Assembly (NCBI GenBank): GCA_947505055.1
Contig: CANNLO010000119.1
Span: 1-12,083 of the forward strand
Direction: 5' to 3'
DNA from: Methylococcaceae bacterium
GTDB lineage: Bacteria; Pseudomonadota; Gammaproteobacteria; Methylococcales; Methylomonadaceae
DNA length: 12,083 bases
Shown: positions 1 to 7,940 of the stretch, piece after piece
Layout: the number at the start of each line of letters is the position of its first letter
Position numbering within the stretch: the first letter of the stretch is position 1
Position numbers and translations under genes: made by a program
Notes under the pieces: model-generated
What the model saw: only the letters and a program-made list of their open reading frames with translations
Told to the model about the DNA's origin: nothing
The model's database searches: none

Positions 1-650
1 AAGTGACGATTAAGTACATTGATGGTAAGCCGAGTGCGATTGATACGGTTGTCGTGTCGACGCAGCATGCGCCAGAACTCGCATTAAAAGATATCCGCGA
101 AGCGGTGATTGAGGAAATCATTAAACCGATGTTGCCCAAAGAGTTGATTAAGGGCGACATTAAGTTCCTGGTCAATCCAACCGGGCGCTTTGTGATTGGC
201 GGTCCTCAGGGCGACTGTGGCTTGACGGGTCGCAAGATTATTGTGGATACCTATGGGGGTGCCGCGCCACACGGTGGCGGTGCATTCTCAGGTAAAGACC
301 CTTCAAAAGTAGATCGTTCTGCCGCCTACGCGGGCCGTTATGTGGCGAAGAATATCGTTGCAGCGGGCCTGGCTTCTCGTTGCTTGGTGCAAGTGTCTTA
401 CGCCATTGGTGTTGCACAACCGACCAGCGTGATGGTCGAGACCTATGGCACCGGGAAAGTATCCAATGAAGTGTTGAGGCAGTTGGTGCTGGATCACTTT
501 GATCTACGTCCAAAAGGCATTGTGAAAATGTTAGATTTATTGCGTCCGATTTATACTAAGACAGCCGCTTATGGTCACTTTGGTCGTGACTTGCCAGAGT
601 TTACCTGGGAAGCGACAGATAGGGCCGCAGCGCTGAAAGCTTCGGTTTGA
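1..650 (+). CDS. metK: S-adenosylmethionine synthetase, C-terminal part (5' end outside window)
   Basis: MetK makes S-adenosylmethionine from methionine and ATP in the cytoplasm. About 215 residues are present, ending in a TGA stop at 648-650. The fragment carries the diagnostic glycine-rich phosphate-binding motif GGGAFSGKD at fragment residues 91-99, followed by the [10 protein letters not shown] segment, with [10 protein letters not shown] at 70-79 and the C-terminal GHFGR..PEFTWE region. The enzyme is usually about 385-390 residues, so roughly 167-175 N-terminal residues lie left of the window. The GTG at base 3 is internal, not the start. The gene has higher G+C than the genes to its right and is the chromosomal anchor of the locus; nothing suggests it takes part in polysaccharide synthesis. 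The next gene begins 55 bases later with no clear terminator between. Identification is secure. Confidence 0.97.
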   Translation, partial: VTIKYIDGKPSAIDTVVVSTQHAPELALKDIREAVIEEIIKPMLPKELIKGDIKFLVNPTGRFVIGGPQGDCGLTGRKIIVDTYGGAAPHGGGAFSGKDPSKVDRSAAYAGRYVAKNIVAAGLASRCLVQVSYAIGVAQPTSVMVETYGTGKVSNEVLRQLVLDHFDLRPKGIVKMLDLLRPIYTKTAAYGHFGRDLPEFTWEATDRAAALKASV

Positions 651-705
651 TTTTATAGTTATTTTGCTAAATTTTTGTAATAAATAATAAGCACATCAAG
701 CGCTA

Positions 706-2166
706 ATGAATAAGATAAATACTCATAAAGTCATTCCGGTCATTCTGTGTGGTGGCTCTGGCACTCGCCTGTGGCCATTGTCGAGGGCGGGTTTTCCTAA
801 GCAGTTTTTAGTACTGTCGGGCACGACGAGTTTATTTCAGCAGGCCATTGAGCGTGTAAATGGCCTGGCGGCAGAGGACATTGTGGTCGGCGACACCTTG
901 ATCGTGACGGGGGAAGAGCATCGGTTCTTGGCATTGGATCAGCTACGTGAGATGCCTGAGGTGAGTGCGACTTTATTGTTAGAGCCCTTAGGACGTAATA
1001 CCGCGCCAGCGTTAACCTTGGCGGCATTACATGCCATTGAAAACGGTGATGATCCTATTCTAGTGGTGACCCCCGCGGACCAAACGGTAATGGATGGAGC
1101 AGCGTTTACCAAAGCCTTGCAACAAAGTGTTCGCGCTACGGCCGATGGCAGCATTGTCATTTTAGGTATTACGCCTGATAAGCCTGAGACCGGTTATGGT
1201 TACATCAAGCACCAAGGTCTGCAAGGTGTAAACAGTGAATACACTGTCGCTCAGTTCGCAGAAAAGCCAGATTTAGCCACAGCAGAGCGTTATCTAGCCA
1301 GTGGTGACTATGCCTGGAATAGTGGTATGTTTGTCTTAAAAGCCAGTACTTGGCTGAAAGCCTTGGCGCATTTTAGTCCAGCGATTTTAAGTAGAACGCA
1401 ACAAGCTTTCTCCCAAAAAACCGTTGATGCGCAGTTTGTTCGCCCTGATCAAGTGGCTTTTACCAATATTCCCAGCGACTCCGTCGACTACGCCGTTCTA
1501 GAAAAATGTCCTAGCTCAGCCTTTACCATCAAGATGGTGCCGCTAGATGCGGGGTGGAATGACTTAGGCGCTTGGGATGCGGTATGGCAAGTGAGTGCTC
1601 AGGATGGAGAGGGTAACGTCACGCACGGCGATACCTTATTGGCCGATACGACCAACACCTTTATTCATGCCAGCAGTCGCCTAGTTGGCACTGTGGGCGT
1701 AAATAATCTGATTGTGGTAGAAACCGCAGATGCGATTCTGGTGGCGGATAAGAGCCAAAGTCAGCATGTGAAAAAGTTAGTGAGTGAACTAGTAACATTA
1801 AAACGTTCTGAGCACATTCTCCCACGTAAAGTGTATCGTCCCTGGGGATGGTATGACAGCATAGACGAAGGTGTAGGTTTTAAAGTCAAGCGTATCCAAG
1901 TGAAACCTGGAGCAAGTTTAAGTCTTCAGAAGCATGTACACAGGGCCGAGCACTGGGTCGTTATCAAAGGATCTGCAGAAATTACGAACGGTGAACACGT
2001 CCTAAATTTATCAGAGAATCAATCCACCTATATTCCTCCTGGAACGCTACATCGCTTATCCAATCGTGGAGATATTCCACTTGAGATAATTGAAGTACAA
2101 TCCGGAAGTTATGTAGGTGAGGACGATATCGTGCGCTTAGAGGATGTCTATGGACGGGTTTTATGA
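706..2166 (+). CDS. manC: Mannose-1-phosphate guanylyltransferase / mannose-6-phosphate isomerase (bifunctional, type II)
   Basis: The enzyme forms GDP-mannose from GTP and mannose-1-phosphate; the fused C-terminal domain isomerises fructose-6-phosphate and mannose-6-phosphate. It has 486 residues, close to the usual 470-480. Nucleotidyltransferase domain: [12 protein letters not shown] at 16-27, PKQF at 31-34, [10 protein letters not shown] at 93-102, FAEKP at 184-188 and YAWNSGMF at 202-209. The cupin isomerase domain starts near 370, with RPWGWYDS at 378-385 and the metal-site region around Q408, H410, E415 and H416 ([10 protein letters not shown]). Both halves look intact. The ATG at 706 leaves ten residues before the first strand, as in relatives, but no strong ribosome binding site is seen. 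It overlaps fcl by ATGA at 2163-2166, implying translational coupling. G+C falls from about 55-60% near base 900 to about 40% near base 2000, so the 3' third looks more like the acquired cluster. No phosphomannomutase gene accompanies it here. Confidence 0.95.
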   Translation: MNKINTHKVIPVILCGGSGTRLWPLSRAGFPKQFLVLSGTTSLFQQAIERVNGLAAEDIVVGDTLIVTGEEHRFLALDQLREMPEVSATLLLEPLGRNTAPALTLAALHAIENGDDPILVVTPADQTVMDGAAFTKALQQSVRATADGSIVILGITPDKPETGYGYIKHQGLQGVNSEYTVAQFAEKPDLATAERYLASGDYAWNSGMFVLKASTWLKALAHFSPAILSRTQQAFSQKTVDAQFVRPDQVAFTNIPSDSVDYAVLEKCPSSAFTIKMVPLDAGWNDLGAWDAVWQVSAQDGEGNVTHGDTLLADTTNTFIHASSRLVGTVGVNNLIVVETADAILVADKSQSQHVKKLVSELVTLKRSEHILPRKVYRPWGWYDSIDEGVGFKVKRIQVKPGASLSLQKHVHRAEHWVVIKGSAEITNGEHVLNLSENQSTYIPPGTLHRLSNRGDIPLEIIEVQSGSYVGEDDIVRLEDVYGRVL

Positions 2167-3134
2167 GTATTAAACAATCAAAAATTTATGTAGCAGGGCA
2201 TCGTGGTATGGTGGGCTCAGCTATTGTGCGTGAGTTACAAAAACAGAATAAAACTAACATTGTCGTACGCGCTCATTCAGAGCTCGATCTTTGCAATCAA
2301 CAGGCAGTTAGAGAGTTTTTTCAATCAGAGAAGCCTGACCAGGTGTATTTAGCAGCCGCTAAAGTCGGTGGTATCCATGCAAATAATACCTATCCAGCTG
2401 AGTTTATTTATGACAATTTAATGGTTCAGGCTAATGTTATTCATGAGGCTTGGCAAGCTGGAATTAAAAAATTACTTTTTTTAGGTTCAAGTTGTATCTA
2501 TCCAAAAGCTGTTAGTCAGCCGATGAAAGAGGAAGCACTGTTAACTGGTGAGCTTGAAGCTACTAATGAGCCTTACGCAATAGCAAAAATTGCAGGCATT
2601 AAGTTATGTGATAGTTACAATCGGCAATATGGCGTGGATTATCGTAGTGTAATGCCAACCAATCTATATGGTGTTGGAGATAATTATCACCCAGAGAATA
2701 GCCACGTTATTCCTGCCTTAATACGTCGCTTTCACGAGGCAAAGATCAATCATTTACATGAAGTTATTATTTGGGGATCTGGAACACCGATGCGTGAGTT
2801 CCTGTATGTTGATGATATGGCCGCGGCCAGTGTGTACGTGATGAACTTGGATAAAAGTGTCTATGATCTACATACGAAGCCAATGTTGGGCCACATCAAT
2901 GTAGGTTATGGTTACGATGTCACTATTAAAGAATTAGCGCAGAGCATTTCTGAAGTGGTGGGCTATCATGGATCGATTGGCTTTGATACTACAAAACCAG
3001 ATGGCACTCACAGAAAGTTAATGGATAGCAGTCGTTTAAATAGCTTGGGTTGGCAAACTAAAATTAAATTGAAGGATGGGCTTGCCATGGCCTATCAAGA
3101 TTATTTAGTGAACAATGAAGTGTTGAGGAAGTAG
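2163..3134 (+). CDS. fcl: GDP-L-fucose synthase (WcaG/Fcl type)
   Basis: This NADPH-dependent enzyme epimerises GDP-4-keto-6-deoxy-D-mannose at C3 and C5 and then reduces C4, giving GDP-L-fucose. It is an extended short-chain dehydrogenase of 323 residues, normal for the family. Visible features: the Rossmann motif GHRGMVG at 12-18, KVGGIHANN at 67-75, GSSCIYP at 108-114, the YxxxK pair Y138/K142, PTNLYG at 165-170 and H181. By alignment from memory with E. coli WcaG, S109, C111, Y138, K142 and H181 match its catalytic Ser, Cys, Tyr, Lys and His, so both epimerase and reductase activities should be intact. The start overlaps the manC stop by four bases and gmd follows five bases after its stop. 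Placing fcl before gmd reverses the commoner gmd-fcl order. A second, divergent homologue lies at 7013-7933. Confidence 0.95.
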   Translation: MSIKQSKIYVAGHRGMVGSAIVRELQKQNKTNIVVRAHSELDLCNQQAVREFFQSEKPDQVYLAAAKVGGIHANNTYPAEFIYDNLMVQANVIHEAWQAGIKKLLFLGSSCIYPKAVSQPMKEEALLTGELEATNEPYAIAKIAGIKLCDSYNRQYGVDYRSVMPTNLYGVGDNYHPENSHVIPALIRRFHEAKINHLHEVIIWGSGTPMREFLYVDDMAAASVYVMNLDKSVYDLHTKPMLGHINVGYGYDVTIKELAQSISEVVGYHGSIGFDTTKPDGTHRKLMDSSRLNSLGWQTKIKLKDGLAMAYQDYLVNNEVLRK

Positions 3135-3139
3135 GGATA

Positions 3140-4264
3140 ATGAGCAAACAAAAGATTGCATTAATAACAGGCATAACTGGGCAGGATGGCTCTTACTTGG
3201 CTGAGTTCTTGCTAGAAAAAGGCTACATGGTACACGGTATTAAGCGTCGCGCTAGCTCCCTTAATACGCAGCGCATAGATCATATATATCAAGATCCGCA
3301 TATTGAGAATGCGCATTTTAAATTGCACTACGGCGACCTAAGTGATACTAGTAACTTGATTCGTATTGTTCAAGAAACACAACCTGATGAGATTTATAAC
3401 TTAGGCGCACAAAGTCATGTGGCAGTCAGCTTTGAGAGCCCTGAATACACGGCGGATGTCGACGCATTAGGTACCTTAAGGCTACTTGAAGCTATACGCA
3501 TCTTAGGGCTCGAGAAAAAAACGCGTTTTTATCAGGCGTCTACTTCTGAGCTCTATGGTCTAGTACAAGAAATTCCACAAAAGGAAACCACGCCGTTCTA
3601 TCCGCGCAGCCCTTATGCGGCAGCTAAGATGTATGCCTATTGGATTACTGTAAATTATCGCGAGGCGTATGGTATTTATGCATGTAATGGGGTTTTATTT
3701 AATCATGAGAGTCCACGTCGCGGAGAAACTTTTGTGACACGCAAAATTACTCGTGGTTTAGCTAATATCGCGCAGGGCTTAGATGTCTGTCTTTACATGG
3801 GTAATTTAGATGCGTTGCGCGATTGGGGGCATGCAAAAGACTATGTTCGGATGCAATGGATGATGTTACAACAAGAATTACCTGATGATTTTGTAATTGC
3901 GACAGGTGTGCAGTACAGCGTACGTCAGTTTATTGAGTGGTCAGCGGCAGAACTTGGCATTAGATTGAGATTTGAAGGCAAAGGCGTCAATGAGATTGCA
4001 GTTGTAGCTTCGATTGACGGAAATGAAGCGCCTGCGATTAAGGTTGGTGATACTGTTGTGCGAATAGATCCACATTATTTCCGACCTACTGAAGTTGAGA
4101 CCTTGCTAGGTGACCCAACCAAAGCGAAAGAAAAATTAGGATGGGTGCCGGTGATTACTGTTCAAGAAATGTGCAAGGAAATGGTGGAAAGCGATTTGGC
4201 ACAGGCGAAAAAATTTGCTCTATTAAAACAGCATGGGTACCAGGTATCAATAAATGTTGAATAA
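3140..4264 (+). CDS. gmd: GDP-mannose 4,6-dehydratase
   Basis: Gmd converts GDP-D-mannose to GDP-4-keto-6-deoxy-D-mannose, the first committed step to GDP-L-fucose and also the entry to GDP-rhamnose, perosamine and related sugars. It has 374 residues, about the usual 372. Visible features: the NADP-binding motif GITGQDG at 11-17, [13 protein letters not shown] at 87-99, ASTSELYG at 133-140 with the likely catalytic T135 and E137, and YAAAK at 159-163 giving Y159 and K163. The [16 protein letters not shown] stretch typical of Gmd is at 188-203. A good ribosome binding site, GAGGAAG at 3125-3131, lies at the end of fcl eight bases before the ATG. All catalytic residues are present. Its product may feed both the adjacent fucose synthase and the transketolase/epimerase genes downstream; the second role is inference. 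Confidence 0.97.
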   Translation: MSKQKIALITGITGQDGSYLAEFLLEKGYMVHGIKRRASSLNTQRIDHIYQDPHIENAHFKLHYGDLSDTSNLIRIVQETQPDEIYNLGAQSHVAVSFESPEYTADVDALGTLRLLEAIRILGLEKKTRFYQASTSELYGLVQEIPQKETTPFYPRSPYAAAKMYAYWITVNYREAYGIYACNGVLFNHESPRRGETFVTRKITRGLANIAQGLDVCLYMGNLDALRDWGHAKDYVRMQWMMLQQELPDDFVIATGVQYSVRQFIEWSAAELGIRLRFEGKGVNEIAVVASIDGNEAPAIKVGDTVVRIDPHYFRPTEVETLLGDPTKAKEKLGWVPVITVQEMCKEMVESDLAQAKKFALLKQHGYQVSINVE

Positions 4265-4301
4265 AGAGTGACTTTTACTAATTTTATTTTGAAAGTTTAA
4301 T

Positions 4302-5078
4302 ATGGATAAAACAGTTATAAATAAAATGAAGCGACAAATAGTTCTTGCCGCACATTCTGCTGGTGAAGGACATATTCCGAGCGCATTTTCTATTTTGGAT
4401 TTGATTTGGATACTATATGACCGTGTAATGAATTTTGATGTATCTCGACCTAATGATATAGCAATGGACCGTTTTATTCTTAGTAAAGGGCACGCTTCTT
4501 TAGCTCTTTATTCAGTATTGGCAGTAAAAGGATTTTTCCAATTAGAGGATTTGACTACTTTCTGTAAATATGACAGTAAGTTTGGAGGTCATGCTGATTG
4601 CAATAAGCTTGCTGGAATTGAAGCTTCAACTGGATCGCTTGGTCATGGATTGCCGATATCGGTTGGCATTGCACTTGGTTCAAAAATTCTTAAACACGAT
4701 AATAGAATTTTTTGTTTAATTGGTGACGGTGAGTGCAATGAAGGGACGGTATGGGAATCCGCTCTGTTGGCGTCACATCATGAACTTTCTAATCTATGCT
4801 GCATCGTTGATTTTAATCATTCAACAGATCGTGCACTTAAGCTTGGTGACTTGGCAGGGAAGTTCTTGTCGTTCGGTTGGGAAGTCATAACAATACAAGG
4901 TCACAATCACGAAGAAATTTATGATGCCCTGACTCATGTCCCTACTCATAAGCCTGTCGCGATAATTGCAGAAACAATTAAAGGGTATGGTATTAAGCGC
5001 ATGGAAAACGAGCCAGCGTGGCATCATCGTGCCCCCAATGCAGATGAACTCAATAATATTCTCGAGGAACTGAAATGA
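4302..5078 (+). CDS. Transketolase, N-terminal (ThDP pyrophosphate-binding) subunit
   Basis: This is the first half of a two-gene transketolase and binds the pyrophosphate and Mg2+ of thiamine diphosphate. It has 258 residues; classical single-chain transketolase is about 660. Visible features: GHIPSAFS at 23-30 and SKGHASLALY at 61-70 (conserved substrate/cofactor-loop histidines), GSLGHGLP at 111-118, and the ThDP motif beginning GDGECNEG at 141-148 and ending DFN at 170-172. HHRAP lies at 241-245 near the C terminus. The pyrimidine-binding half is the next gene, which overlaps this one by ATGA at 5075-5078, so the two are probably made in equal amounts and form one enzyme. A cluster-embedded split pair next to nucleotide-sugar SDR genes suggests two-carbon ketol transfer to a sugar nucleotide rather than pentose-phosphate work; that is inference. 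The 37-base AT-rich gap before it carries only a weak GAAAG ribosome binding site at 4291-4295. Confidence 0.93.
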   Translation: MDKTVINKMKRQIVLAAHSAGEGHIPSAFSILDLIWILYDRVMNFDVSRPNDIAMDRFILSKGHASLALYSVLAVKGFFQLEDLTTFCKYDSKFGGHADCNKLAGIEASTGSLGHGLPISVGIALGSKILKHDNRIFCLIGDGECNEGTVWESALLASHHELSNLCCIVDFNHSTDRALKLGDLAGKFLSFGWEVITIQGHNHEEIYDALTHVPTHKPVAIIAETIKGYGIKRMENEPAWHHRAPNADELNNILEELK

Positions 5079-5965
5079 GCATGAGAAAACAATTTGTCAA
5101 GACCGTTGAAACGCAATTGGCCCATGATGATAAAGTTATTCTTCTGCTTGGAGATATTGGCGTATTTGGATTTCAGAAAGCATCTAAAGAGTTTGTTGGT
5201 CGAATCCATAATATTGGGATTTTGGAGCCAACCACAATTGGTTTAGCAGCTGGACTGGCTAAAACTGGATTTATACCAATTGTACACACGATTGCGCCGT
5301 TTTTGGTAGAACGAAGTTTTGAGCAGATAAAAATTGATTTTGGATATCAACGTCTCGGCGGTAATTTTGTAAGTGTTGGTGCCTCTTATGATTATGCATC
5401 ATTGGGTTGCACTCATCATTGTCCAGGCGATGTGGGGGTTTTGCAGAACATTCCTGGGATGGAAATTGTTGTGCCTGGAACAGCGACTGAATTCGATAGC
5501 CTTTTTCAAGAAGCCTATGCCAATGGGAATCCTACATATTATCGATTGAGTGAGCGTGAAAATCTTAGCTCACAACCTGTCAGATTTGGTCGAGCTAATG
5601 TGCTTAAAAAAGGCTCTCTTGCCACCATAGTGGCTGTTGGACCCACCCTTGACTATATCTTGCCGGCTGTCGAAGATCTAGATGTGGGTGTCATCTACTA
5701 CACAACAATTGCGCCTTTTGATTATGTGACACTCAACGAAAATTTGGCTGCCTCTGGCAAAGTTCTGTTAGTTGAACCTTTTTATTCCGGAACACTTACT
5801 CGAGAAGTTGCACAAGCAGCGAATCCAAAACCTGTAGTAATTGATAGCGTGGGTGTTCCACGTGAATTTTTGACCCATTATGGGCAAGCAACAGAACATG
5901 ACAAAGCTCTTGGTTTTACTTCGGAGAATATTCGTGTCAAATTAGAGGCACTTATCTATGGCTAA
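5075..5965 (+). CDS. Transketolase, C-terminal (pyrimidine-binding) subunit
   Basis: This is the second half of the split transketolase, carrying the ThDP pyrimidine-binding domain (about residues 5-165) and the transketolase C-terminal domain (about 180-290). It has 296 residues. The cofactor-activating glutamate is probably E51, in GILEPTTIGLAAGLA (48-62). Most relatives have E followed by Q or N here, so the proline at 52 is unusual. GCTHHCPGD at 111-119 matches the conserved histidine-bearing loop, and IPGMEIVVPG (126-135) and YYRLSE (155-160) are typical of this domain. Start choice: the ATG at 5075 overlaps the previous stop, and GAGGAA at 5064-5069 serves either this ATG or the one at 5081. 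Its end overlaps the next gene by eight bases. With 4302-5078 it should form one heteromeric active site; the acceptor substrate cannot be told from sequence. Confidence 0.92.
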   Translation: MSMRKQFVKTVETQLAHDDKVILLLGDIGVFGFQKASKEFVGRIHNIGILEPTTIGLAAGLAKTGFIPIVHTIAPFLVERSFEQIKIDFGYQRLGGNFVSVGASYDYASLGCTHHCPGDVGVLQNIPGMEIVVPGTATEFDSLFQEAYANGNPTYYRLSERENLSSQPVRFGRANVLKKGSLATIVAVGPTLDYILPAVEDLDVGVIYYTTIAPFDYVTLNENLAASGKVLLVEPFYSGTLTREVAQAANPKPVVIDSVGVPREFLTHYGQATEHDKALGFTSENIRVKLEALIYG

Positions 5966-7013
5966 TCTACTAGTTTCAATAATTGAAAATGATGCAAAAA
6001 AGCTGGTGGATGCAGCTAAACTCCATGACCTTGCTGGTAAATCTATTTTGCTAACCGGGGCCTCTGGCCTTCTTGGTATATATTTTTTAGCCAGTTTACG
6101 TGAATTATCCCATAGAGGCCTTGCCCCGCTATCTGTGACTGCAGTAGTGCATTCTGAGCTTGTGTATCCATTCAAGGAATTCCTGGATTTTGATGGTGCC
6201 AGTATAGTTCAGGGCGATTTAACTAATTTGGATTTTGTGAATGGACTAGGCAGTTTCGATTATATTATCCATGCGGCAGGTTATGGCCAACCGGGCCGGT
6301 TCATGGAAGATCAAGTAAAAACACTCCAACTTAATACTTCAACAACACTTGCTTTATTTAATTGTCTAGCAAAAGATGGCCACTTTCTCTTCCTTAGCAG
6401 TAGCGAAGTATATAGTGGGTTGCCTAACCCTCCTTATAAAGAAACTCAAATTGGCACAACTAATACAACACATTCAAGATCCTGTTATATTGAAGCTAAG
6501 AGATGCGGCGAAGCTATTTGCAACGCATATCGTGCTAGAGGAGTCAATGCAAACTCCGCTCGTTTAGCATTAGCCTACGGCCCTGGAACTAAACCTGCTG
6601 ATCGTCGCGTGATTAACTCATTCATTGAAAGAGGCGCCACTCAAGGAAAGATAACTCTTCAGGACATGGGTGCAGCCAGACGCACCTATTGTTATGTTTC
6701 GGATGCCGTTGAAATACTTTGGCACATTTTGCTGCGTGGAACTGAGCCTATTTACAATGTTGGGGGAATGTCAAGAACGACCATTGCAGAACTTGCTAGT
6801 AAAGTTGGGCACTATATGAATGTACCGGTTGAATTTCCAAAAGACTCGAAAGAGCTCGGCGGAGCCCCAGAAGACGTTTATTTAGATATGAGCTTAGTGC
6901 GACAAGAATTTAACAAGACACAGTTCATTTCATTTGATGAAGGCATTGCTCAAACTATTGAATGGCAGAAAGCACTCTATTCTACGGAATCAAAAACGAA
7001 GGACAAAAATTGA
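5958..7013 (+). CDS. NAD(P)-dependent nucleotide-sugar epimerase/dehydratase (extended SDR)
   Basis: This is an extended short-chain dehydrogenase of 351 residues acting on a nucleotide sugar; which one is not clear. About 27 residues precede the Rossmann motif TGASGLLG at 33-40. HAAGYGQPGRF (105-115) replaces the commoner H-A-A-x-x-G segment, SSSEVYSG is at 147-154, and the catalytic pair is Y177/K181 (YIEAK). RLALAYGPG (202-210) and the R-x-Y-C-Y-V-S-D-A stretch (242-250) are the sugar-binding and C-terminal family features. It looks nearest to the UDP-glucuronate decarboxylase/dTDP-glucose 4,6-dehydratase branch, but could be a 4-epimerase or a 4-ketoreductase. Ribosome binding site AGAGG at 5944-5948. 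The gene overlaps the transketolase gene by eight bases and ends in TGATG, sharing one base with the next start, so it is probably co-translated with both and acts in the same pathway. Confidence 0.85.
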   Translation: MANLLVSIIENDAKKLVDAAKLHDLAGKSILLTGASGLLGIYFLASLRELSHRGLAPLSVTAVVHSELVYPFKEFLDFDGASIVQGDLTNLDFVNGLGSFDYIIHAAGYGQPGRFMEDQVKTLQLNTSTTLALFNCLAKDGHFLFLSSSEVYSGLPNPPYKETQIGTTNTTHSRSCYIEAKRCGEAICNAYRARGVNANSARLALAYGPGTKPADRRVINSFIERGATQGKITLQDMGAARRTYCYVSDAVEILWHILLRGTEPIYNVGGMSRTTIAELASKVGHYMNVPVEFPKDSKELGGAPEDVYLDMSLVRQEFNKTQFISFDEGIAQTIEWQKALYSTESKTKDKN

Positions 7014-7933
7014 TGACAAAAACAATTGTTACAGGGGCAGATGGGTTGGTTGGTTATGCAATTCGACAAATTAACCTGTCAAATACAACTTATCTGGCAA
7101 GGCGGGATGTTGATCTTACAGATTTCACAACTACTAAAGATAGATTCTTAGAATTAAAGCCAGAAAATGTAATCCATTTGGCAGCGCAAGTAGGAGGAAT
7201 CGGTGGTAATTTGATTCACTCAGGGGAGTATTTTCGTAACAACATCCTGATTAATACAAATGTACTCGAAAGTGCTAGGGTTGCGGGAACCAAGAAACTT
7301 ATTTCATTTATGTCCACATGCGTATTCCCGGACAAATGCACTTATCCGTTGAATGAAAAAGATCTGCATAATGGCCCGCCTCATCCTTCAAACTTTGGAT
7401 ATGCTTATGCTAAGCGCATGCTTGAGGTGCAAAGTAGTGCGTATCGCAAAGAGTGGAATTGTAATTATATCGTAGCAATTCCAACCAATATATATGGACC
7501 GAATGACAACTTTAGCTTAACTGAAGGACATGTGGTGCCTGCTTTGATTCATAGAACATATCTAGCAAAGAAAAATAATACTAATCTCAGTGTTTGGGGA
7601 AGTGGGAAACCACTACGTGAATTTGTTTATTCGGATGATATTGCAAGGTTGACGTTATGGGCTATTGAAAACTATTCTGATGATACACCTATCATCTTTA
7701 CCTCCGGAATTGAAGTGTCCATTCGCGAACTAACAGAAGTTGTAGCAAAGAAAATGAAGTTTAAAGGCAACTTGATTTTTGATTCAAGCAAGCCCGATGG
7801 ACAATTTCGTAAACCATCGGATACAACAAAATTGAAAAGTTGCCTTCCTGATTTTAACTGGACGCCACTTGAAGAAGGCATTGAACGAACCGTTGATTGG
7901 TTTCAAAGTAATTACCCAAATGTGAGGATGTAA
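7013..7933 (+). CDS. Second GDP-L-fucose-synthase-type epimerase/reductase (GFUS/TSTA3-like)
   Basis: This extended SDR has 306 residues. The ATG at 7013 shares one base with the preceding TGA and has GAAGGA at 6998-7003 nine bases upstream; in-frame upstream codons belong to the previous gene. Visible features: TGADGLVG at 7-14, HLAAQVGGIGGN at 55-66, STCVFPDK at 101-108, YAYAK at 130-134 (Y130/K134), PTNIYGPNDNF at 157-167 and H173. C103 and H173 match the two acid/base residues of GDP-fucose synthases, so epimerisation plus reduction is expected. Motifs such as STCVFPDK, HNGPPHPSNFGYAYAKRM (119-136) and SKPDGQFRK (259-267) resemble animal GFUS more than the WcaG-like enzyme at 2163-3134. 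Its substrate is probably a GDP-linked 4-keto-sugar other than, or as well as, the fucose precursor. Calling it simply fcl would hide that difference. Confidence 0.88.
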   Translation: MTKTIVTGADGLVGYAIRQINLSNTTYLARRDVDLTDFTTTKDRFLELKPENVIHLAAQVGGIGGNLIHSGEYFRNNILINTNVLESARVAGTKKLISFMSTCVFPDKCTYPLNEKDLHNGPPHPSNFGYAYAKRMLEVQSSAYRKEWNCNYIVAIPTNIYGPNDNFSLTEGHVVPALIHRTYLAKKNNTNLSVWGSGKPLREFVYSDDIARLTLWAIENYSDDTPIIFTSGIEVSIRELTEVVAKKMKFKGNLIFDSSKPDGQFRKPSDTTKLKSCLPDFNWTPLEEGIERTVDWFQSNYPNVRM

Positions 7934-7940
7934 CTTGATT

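Noticed and set aside
3..5. GTG at base 3 as the metK start
   Set aside because: The sequence following it matches the middle of MetK, and the family needs about 170 more N-terminal residues, so the gene is cut by the window edge.
84..513. Open frames on the - strand opposite metK (84-272, 238-513, 303-497)
   Set aside because: They lie fully antisense to a well-conserved enzyme, and their translations show no domain pattern. They are by-products of metK codon use.
651..705. JUMPstart/ops element or strong promoter before manC
   Set aside because: No GGCGGTAG-like sequence is present. TTGCTA (664-669) has no well-matched -10 box at normal spacing, and TATAGT (654-659) lacks a -35, so no promoter call is justified.
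797..1160. Open frames on the - strand opposite manC (797-1027, 939-1160)
   Set aside because: They overlap conserved manC motifs in antisense and have no recognisable protein features.
6376..6567. A 63-residue + strand frame inside the SDR gene
   Set aside because: It is nested in another frame of a gene with intact motifs on both sides; no family pattern is seen.
6962..7012. Earlier start for the GFUS-like gene at 6962
   Set aside because: It would add 17 residues encoded inside the end of the previous gene. The ATG at 7013 has GAAGGA nine bases upstream and places the Rossmann motif at the normal position.
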